Source: Branchiostoma floridae (lineage: Eukaryota > Chordata > Leptocardii > Amphioxiformes > Branchiostomatidae). From it: a stretch of DNA of 64,000 bases. Positions 59,046 to 64,000 of the stretch are shown here, one piece after another. How positions within the stretch are numbered: the stretch's first letter is position 1; each line of letters starts with the position of its first letter. The notes under the pieces were generated by a model that ran no database searches, had not been told where the DNA came from, and worked only from the letters and a program-made list of their open reading frames with translations. Both the position numbers and the translations under genes were made by a program. The DNA is taken from the NCBI RefSeq assembly GCF_000003815.2, contig NC_049991.1, forward strand, positions 17,561,083 to 17,625,082, read 5' to 3'.

Positions 59046-59505
59046 TCGGCTGGTATAGGCGATGACACAAAATGTATACGGGTGGTGGCACAGAATGTCG
59101 AAATGCCTCTTTCTGGTCATTATACTATAGAGCCAGTGCCAAACTTTGGAGAATCGCGTGTGGAAGATTTGTTTTCTGGGTCATGCGAGTACATTGATTG
59201 ACACGTGCACGCTTTTGGGAGAGGACTATGTATAACATCGTACAAACATGCACACATGCCTGTACTCGCTCTTTCACACACGCGCACACACACACAGATA
59301 TGCGCGCGCACACACACACACATGTGTGTGCGCGCGCGCGCGCGCGTGTGTGTGTATGTCTGTGTGCTAGAAAGAGAGCAAGATGCAGACAGACAGACAG
59401 ACAGGCAGGCAGGCAGACAGACAGACAGACAGAGATGGGGCGAGGCATAGTTGCAAGTGGATCAAGATGCGAAGACGAAATTAAAGGAAGGCAACCTCAC
59501 CTCAT
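50494..59505 (-). CDS. Gene G: signal peptide - 3 CCP - VWA - C-type lectin - acidic tail (right, apparently intact copy)
   Basis: Exons (minus strand): 59505-59501, 56456-56377, 56040-55858 (CCP1), 55075-54899 (CCP2), 54594-54400 (CCP3), 53757-53556, 53191-52999 and 52648-52471 (VWA), 52119-51884 and 51387-51213 (C-type lectin), 50699-50494 (tail). Phases agree throughout and give about 609 residues. The leader is [20 protein letters not shown], then RVRPVP. CCPs have the pattern GC..PYTNGE.CTY.C. VWA metal-site residues DYSGS, TGGTNT, TDG are all present. The lectin domain has WIGL, QPD, WNNHHC, NYICE. The tail is Ala/Glu-rich ([20 protein letters not shown]) with one Cys pair at its start. 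It is probably a secreted multimeric recognition protein. Three CCPs then VWA is the order of complement factor B, but no protease follows. Confidence 0.82.
51455..51650. mobile_element. MITE-1 relative in the last lectin intron of gene G
   Basis: 'gactgaaaagacaacaaaac' and 'ttgagcgatcagttaaattt' mark it; counterpart of 44880-45083. Confidence 0.55.
52210..52445. mobile_element. MITE-1 relative in the VWA-lectin intron of gene G
   Basis: The inverted ends 'gcgatcgctgagcgaccgt' and 'tttggtcgctcagcggtcac' enclose 'ctatgaaattcgttgaacg'. It is the counterpart of 44010-44222. Confidence 0.6.
52685..52900 (+). mobile_element. Retroelement tail fragment (family 2) inside the extra VWA intron of gene G
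   Basis: 'cggacccaataactcagaag', 'gagttagcttttagag' and 'tttacctgcaattagcc' match 905-1035. Most of the 350-base extra intron is this fragment. Confidence 0.65.
53309..53476. repeat. (CA)n then (TATC)n microsatellites in the VWA intron of gene G
   Basis: A CA tract at about 53309-53427 is followed by a 'tatctatcta' tract to about 53476. The mirrored intron of gene F (43196-43428) lacks both. Confidence 0.9.
55404..55637. mobile_element. MITE-1 copy in intron 3 of gene G
   Basis: The ends are 'tatttccacaaggagggcg' and 'gtctagtggaaacaggg', with 'gatctctctgcgacataaaa' inside. It sits at the same intron as the degenerate copy in gene F but in the opposite relative state of preservation. Confidence 0.7.
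55648..55828. mobile_element. MITE-2 copy in intron 3 of gene G
   Basis: 'ttagcctccaagcagatcct' is paired with 'gtgggatctacttggagatt'. Same family as 33092-33270, nested immediately beside a MITE-1. Confidence 0.85.
56930..57035 (+). promoter_or_regulatory. Reversed copy of the upstream promoter block inside intron 1 of gene G
   Basis: 'cccatgaaaaagtttgggg', 'accgtggtcatgcatattca' and 'cagaaatctcatgaacattc' match 8950-9030 and 25003-25090. Direction is opposite to gene G; mirrored by 39660-39840. Confidence 0.6.
58195..58260 (-). promoter_or_regulatory. Candidate alternative first exon of gene G
   Basis: On the minus strand CAATATGAA is followed by GTAAGT. ATG AA joined to the leader exon (starting G) gives MKFQ instead of MRFQ, the same phase as the five-base exon at 59505-59501. 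No TATA box is evident. I see no counterpart in the left arm. Confidence 0.35.
58570..59270. repeat. Tandem duplication of a 130-base segment around a long CA tract
   Basis: 58590-58700 and 59145-59270 share 'tgggtcatgcgag', 'acattgattgaca', 'gcgtgtggaagatttg' or its variant, and 'actcgct'. The single left-arm partner is 38150-38270. Between them is the CA tract 58702-59043. Confidence 0.65.
58702..59043. repeat. Long (CA)n/(CG)n microsatellite
   Basis: About 340 bases of alternating purine-pyrimidine repeats. His/Thr- and Cys/Val-rich frames on both strands are artefacts. Confidence 0.95.
59273..59432. repeat. (CA)n, (GC)n, (GT)n and (CAGA)n microsatellites
   Basis: A CA tract passes through 'cgcgcgcgcgcgcg' into a GT tract, forming an inverted repeat around about 59330. 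A CAGACAGG run to 59432 follows. It sits directly downstream of the first exon of gene G, in intron 1. Confidence 0.9.
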
Positions 59506-59680
59506 TTTGACGATCTCACCCCACTCTCAAGTAGCAGCGAAGTTTGAAGACCGGAGCAGTCTGAGATACGAGATGTACAGATGTCAGCATGTCTTTTTAT
59601 TCTCCTCACAAGGAAACGATTAAATGTTTTTTCTTGTCTTTTCTTAGTAAATGTGACATCACGATAGCGGTGTTCTTTGC
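59506..59680 (-). promoter_or_regulatory. Promoter and 5'UTR of gene G
   Basis: Read on the minus strand: TTTACTAAGAAAAGACAAG (about 59650), a TATA-like ATAAAAAG (about 59601-59594), then a 5'UTR nearly identical to that of gene F. In gene F the TATA is the better TATAAAG. Confidence 0.65.
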
Positions 59681-60469
59681 TAAATGTGATTATGCACGGT
59701 CACGGGAAAACCCGGAAACTTTTTTCTTGCGTAATTGGACTTGCGCAATCCGGATTTTGTTGTTGAAGTGTTTTCAGAAGTTGAAAAGGTAACAAAAAGT
59801 ATAGAAACGCGCTAGTTTGGGTATTTTCTATCACCTTGTGTCAGGTATGGGTTATTGTAAATCTCATATTGTCATTGTCATTACGAAGTTTTTATCCCAT
59901 AGAACACTAGTAAGGCACAAAACCAGACCAGCTCTGTCGCAATACTTTGTGAGCCATACTAATGGCCTGTATCTTTCTGCAGAGAATCTAAAAATGATTG
60001 AAACGTGATGCTATTGTTGACATCATTAAAGGCACGTACTAGTTTTTAGTTTTACATCTAATTATTTTGTTTTGATACAAAATGTTGGATATTTCTAAAG
60101 AAATCACGATCTATTACATAAGTAACCCTTTACTTTGCACACGACACGCTCTGTCTGAGGGAGAGTGAACAAAATTTGTTTCCTTGTGACGTAATGTCCT
60201 ATTTTTATCCACACAGCGTCGATTGGATATTTGATATCTCCTATTCAGTCCTAACCAGGATTAAAACATCCAATAGTCTGTTCAATGCGGAGGCACGCAT
60301 GCACGCGCACGCACGCACATTCACAAGCACACACATGCCCCAACCACCTCATACAGTGCAACCGTGTATGATACCACTCTATCTCTTGTATGAAGTCTAT
60401 TTGATATAAGATGGCTACATTTGGCATCACTACAGTTGTTGTACAGCCTTATTTCCCTTCCTCAAAATC

Positions 60470-62600
60470 TAATGCAAACCATCAAGTTGAGAGCCCGAGT
60501 TGTCATCATAACGGAGAAATCACGCAACGATTAAATGGCAGTTACTGTATCTTTGTATCCTTTATTTCTAAACAGCAGCAACAAAGCAAAACTGCACATC
60601 AAATCGTAGGAGCAACATCTTTCTCTTGATAAGAATAATCTCCTAATAAGAAATTCTATATAGCATTAACGTGACATCAAAACCCTGAAATAGTTCCATC
60701 TTCATCTCTTTTAGACAAGTGTAATTTGATTGCATTTTTGGTAAAATTTCTAATTATTGCTTGTTAGCCGATGCATAATAGATATTCTTACGTACGCATA
60801 CGTTTCTTTTCATGCACCCATCGTAGTTTGTATACTTGCTACATTTTTCACACCACCATGTCCAAGTTCGTCTGACACCTCCCCTTACTTTAGCACTATA
60901 AGTATTACAAAAAGTATTACAGATTCAATGAGTTGTGTGCAAATATACTGCTTCATTCCTTTTTACTAGTTGGCAACAATAGAGAAACAAAATCGTATCA
61001 AATCATTGAAACAACATTGCTTTCTACACTTTTTCCTAACACGTGTACGTTACATACACATTAAAAGGCAAACATGCTCAATACTTTTAATCTTACTCCA
61101 CCATCTCTGGTAGACGAGCATAATTTGATTGCAGTGCAGATTTTATTGAGGCCGAGAACGATTATTCTCGCTTGTAAGCTTATGTAAACATGCACTGCTG
61201 TTTCTTCTGTTTATAGCCTTTTGTAAAACTGCTATTTTGTACAGCCCTACATACATCTCCCCGGACTATAGACCTTTTATTAATATAAGGAGTGTACCAA
61301 ACAAATACGACTTAACAGAATCAATCAGTTGAGAGCAAAAAATGTTGTTACTTTATCATTTTTCTATGACTGAAATAATAACACAAATCATTGGAGCAAC
61401 GTAATCCTTTTGATTTTTTGATAAACAATTAAGTACGTAACGTTACATATCGAAATGTACAAATACTGTTTTATCATAATGTCTTGTAAACAACTTTTAT
61501 CTCACCTCGAGTTTCACTGAACATTTCTTTATCATTCCTACTTCTATAAAGCTGAAGTAGTAAATATGCATTCTTCGCCCACGCTTGTTTCTGCATGTTA
61601 ATTGAATTGTCTGCTCTTTTTTTCTTCTACATCACCATTTAAGTTCCATGTACACGTTTCCTGACTAGAGCCATGTAAGGGACTGGCATATGTCAGCTTC
61701 AGTTGAGAGTGAGAATACAAGCTTCATGTACAGTATCATTTCTTATCATACAACAACAATAAAGCGAAATTACATAGTCATTGGAGGAATGTTGTCCTCA
61801 TGTTTTTAGCATACAGTTACATAAACATTTAAAGGTGGGGATACTGTTACATCATCATCTCTTGCAGACCAGTTTGACTTGATTGCATTTTTCTATAAGC
61901 TTTTTTTTTTCTTATTCTTTCTTAAGAGCCGCTGCAGTGCATATGCATGCACGCCTACGCTTGTTTCGGTAAACATCTCGTTTTCGACAATTTCTGTAGG
62001 TTTTTCCTCCACATCATCGTCTTGTAAGTAAAATCACAAACTCCCTATGACTACAGCATAATGCAAACAACATATGACTGAATTACTTCAGAGTGAAAAA
62101 AAGTCACTGAATGCATGTATCGTCCATACAGCAACAATGAAAAAAAAAACTACACTCTCATCGAGTCATTAAATCAGTATTGTCTTTTTGATATTTTGTT
62201 GGAAAACAATTCCATATAAATGTACATAAAATCCAGTTACATCTCTGTCAACATCTCTGTCAGACAAAATTGTTTGACTAGGTTGTACTCAATTTTTCTT
62301 GATCACTCTGGCTTGTGAGCTGATGTATAATACATGTAGTATTGTAGGCTCGCCCACGCCTGTTCAATCTAAAGTTTATTCCTTCTTCAAATCCTACTAT
62401 CATTTTACAACGCCATTTTATAAAACACCTCCCCTGACTTTTATGACGAAACGATGTGTAACGAACATATGACAATCAGCTGAGAGTTACAGTCACAGTA
62501 TCATTTTCATACAGCAATAATAAATTGAAACTACACTTAAAATCCTGGTAAATACATTGTCTACTGTTGCTAATGATTTTACAAGTGGAAGTGGATTCAT
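60470..62600. repeat. Degenerate ~390-base tandem array, five to six units
   Basis: The motif 'tcattggagcaac' and its variants recurs at 60603, 61002, 61386, 61776, 62164 and about 62540 (spacings 376-399). Each is preceded by 'cagcaacaata'-like sequence. Each is followed at similar distances by 'atcatctc..agac', a 'ttgattgca' word and a 'cttgtaagc' word. Units differ at many positions. No coding function is evident. Confidence 0.65.
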
Positions 62601-62628
62601 AACAAGAATCATATTACTAATGAACAAC

Positions 62629-63033
62629 CCTATACACCTTTCTCACGCGGCGGCCATGATAGATCGAAGAAGAGGTCAATGAGGCAAACAGACAAAACTT
62701 ATTTCTAAAATCAGGTCCCATTTAGTTTTCCCCCAAACCACACAAATTTTCATGATATAAGATAGAATAATAAATATTACAAGAAGTGTTATGCACCGAA
62801 AGATGTAGCAATTTAGAGTAGTGTAGACTGACCCCATAGTCCCTTAAGAGATGCAAAATAACAACATAATAATGCAACTTTTAAACGAATTTGCAGCCAT
62901 TCACTTATTGGTCGATTTCCTAATTGGCAGGCTACCATTGGTCGAACTGCTAATTATGATGGACAGCCTTTTGTTTGCCACATTGAACTCGTTTTAGATC
63001 TATCATGGCCGCCGCGTGAGAAAGGTGTATACT
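62629..63033. mobile_element. MITE-4: 0.4 kb element with ~35-base terminal inverted repeats
   Basis: The left end 'cacctttctcacgcggcgg' followed by 'ccatgatagatc' (from 62635) is repeated perfectly inverted at 62998-63028. The terminal repeats are perfect or nearly so over 30 bases, pointing to a recent insertion. It has no ORF. Confidence 0.9.
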
Positions 63034-63695
63034 GCTGCATTCTAACAGCTGTAGCTGTGGGATGGCATGCCGGGCGTGTGAGCCAGTAAAGGTGTGATAC
63101 ACCTGTTCGCTCACCACATTTACCTGTTGCTTAATTTTTATAAACAAATTTGAATAGGGGGCGAGATTCAATAAATGTGATTACACCTGTTACCTCACTC
63201 CATGCATCTTCTGAGATAAACTTTGACAAACAAATAAACAAAAGATTTTCATCCCAATCTTCACTGATCACGTCATCACTACCATCTATGCATAACAAAG
63301 AAAACAATGCGTCTATCGCAGTTCCACAACGAGCTATACATAAAGGAATTCTACACTTCAACAACTGGCCTTCTACACTGCATACTACTCATATTAGATA
63401 TATGTTTCTTTTTTTTCTTATTCATTTACCCCAAATAGCCAATATCTTTGATCATGGACAACAATTTACATCCTTGCTTTATAAGGAAGCATTATAAACA
63501 ACAACTTAGTTTGTACATCATATTATCATGTATTTACATAACAAGGGTCTCAGTGACGCTGATATGCGTGAAAAATACTACCATTTTGGAGGGTGTGGTT
63601 GAAAAAAATTTCAACTGAAGTATATCTTTCCAGCAATATTTCTGCTGGGGTTCAATGCTACTTTTTCAGTTAAAAAGTAGTAGTTGAAAAGTTCT
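63034..63695. other. Intergenic, nothing recognised
   Basis: AT-rich sequence without splice-flanked open frames or clear repeats. A 115-codon plus frame (63150-63497) has no leader, domain or codon-usage contrast with its surroundings. Confidence 0.4.
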
Positions 63696-64000
63696 TAGAA
63701 ATGGTTACTAGGGTGAAGTTCTACATCAAACTTACCAAAATGGTTACTAGGGTGAAGTTGTACATCAAACTTACTAAAATGGTTACTAGGGTGAAGTTCT
63801 ACATCAAACTTACTAAAATGGTTACTAGGGTGAAGTTCTACATCAAACTTACTAAAATGGTTACTAGGGTGAAGTTCTACATCAAACTTACTAAAATGGT
63901 TACTAGGGTGAAGTTCTACATCAAACTTACTAAAATGGTTACTAGGGTGAAGTTCTACATCAAACTTACTAAAATGGTTACTAGGGTGAAGTTCTACATC
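63696..64000. repeat. 39-base minisatellite running off the window edge
   Basis: The unit contains 'aaaatggttactagggtgaa' then 'gttctacatcaaacttact'. Nearly eight copies are present with only one or two substitutions. The array continues beyond base 64000. Confidence 0.95.

Larger units (their letters stand above)
49160..60281 (-). repeat. Right arm of the large inverted duplication
   Basis: Inverse partner of 36837-47230, about 700 bases longer. Extra material here includes the intron at 52649-52998, about 1 kb at 57580-58570, expanded CA tracts, and a tandem copy of 58570-58700 at 59140-59270. Confidence 0.85.

Noticed and set aside
58524-59201. Long open frames on both strands rich in Cys-Val or His-Thr
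   Set aside because: They are translations of (CA)n/(GT)n tracts, open in several frames at once, with no splice or domain evidence. The same holds for 14039-14473, 20769-21326, 38012-38272 and 53189-53527.
63150-63497. 115-codon plus-strand frame near the right end
   Set aside because: No leader, no domain, no splice sites and ordinary AT-rich composition; it most likely occurs by chance.
63696-64000. Regular 39-base repeats considered as a CRISPR array
   Set aside because: The repeats are contiguous without variable spacers and the DNA is clearly animal; it is a minisatellite.

Overview
This window is animal nuclear DNA. Genes are split by GT-AG introns, TATA boxes and AATAAA signals are present, (CA)n tracts and small foldback transposons are abundant, and there is a LINE with a poly(A) tail. 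The protein content (secreted sushi/CCP, von Willebrand A and C-type lectin domains) and the repeat density fit a lancelet (Branchiostoma). That assignment is inferred from general character, not from a database match. A run of 100 Ns at 36185-36284 is an assembly gap.

Layout. 1-5 kb: retroelement tails, a 1.1 kb element with terminal inverted repeats, and short direct repeats. 5-32 kb: five small secreted-protein loci. Gene A (5128-6401, +) has a signal peptide, an Arg-rich linker and one sushi domain. Locus B (9214-12937, +) is a sibling broken by a 0.47 kb insertion inside its signal-peptide exon. Gene C (17469-13486, -) has a signal peptide followed by a tandem Arg-rich octapeptide. Gene D (21504-20216, -) is a 116-residue cysteine-rich protein I cannot name. 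Gene E (25273-31910, +) has a signal peptide, an Arg run and two sushi domains, with a 3.9 kb L1/Tx1-like LINE in its last intron. 32-36.8 kb: repeats and the gap. 36.8-60.3 kb: a large inverted duplication (arms of about 10.4 and 11.1 kb, spacer about 1.9 kb). Each arm carries one large gene with signal peptide, three six-cysteine sushi domains, a VWA domain, a C-type lectin domain and an acidic tail (F on +, G on -, convergent). 60.3-64 kb: a degenerate ~390-bp tandem array, a 0.4 kb MITE and a 39-bp minisatellite.

How the pieces go together. All seven loci start the same way. A TATA-type promoter and short 5'UTR lead into a first coding exon of only five bases (ATG plus two). A signal-peptide exon follows, and in the intact loci where it is spliced on it ends in phase 1, feeding phase-1 domain exons. 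Several promoters also share an upstream block (ATTCATGA motifs, then a TTTACCAAGAAA-like box, then TATA). The locus looks like a repeatedly copied promoter-plus-leader cassette attached to different secreted domains. The three-CCP-plus-VWA order of F and G matches complement factor B/C2, with a lectin domain where the serine protease would be. Copy F has a one-base deletion in its leader exon; copy G looks intact and has an extra intron in its VWA region.
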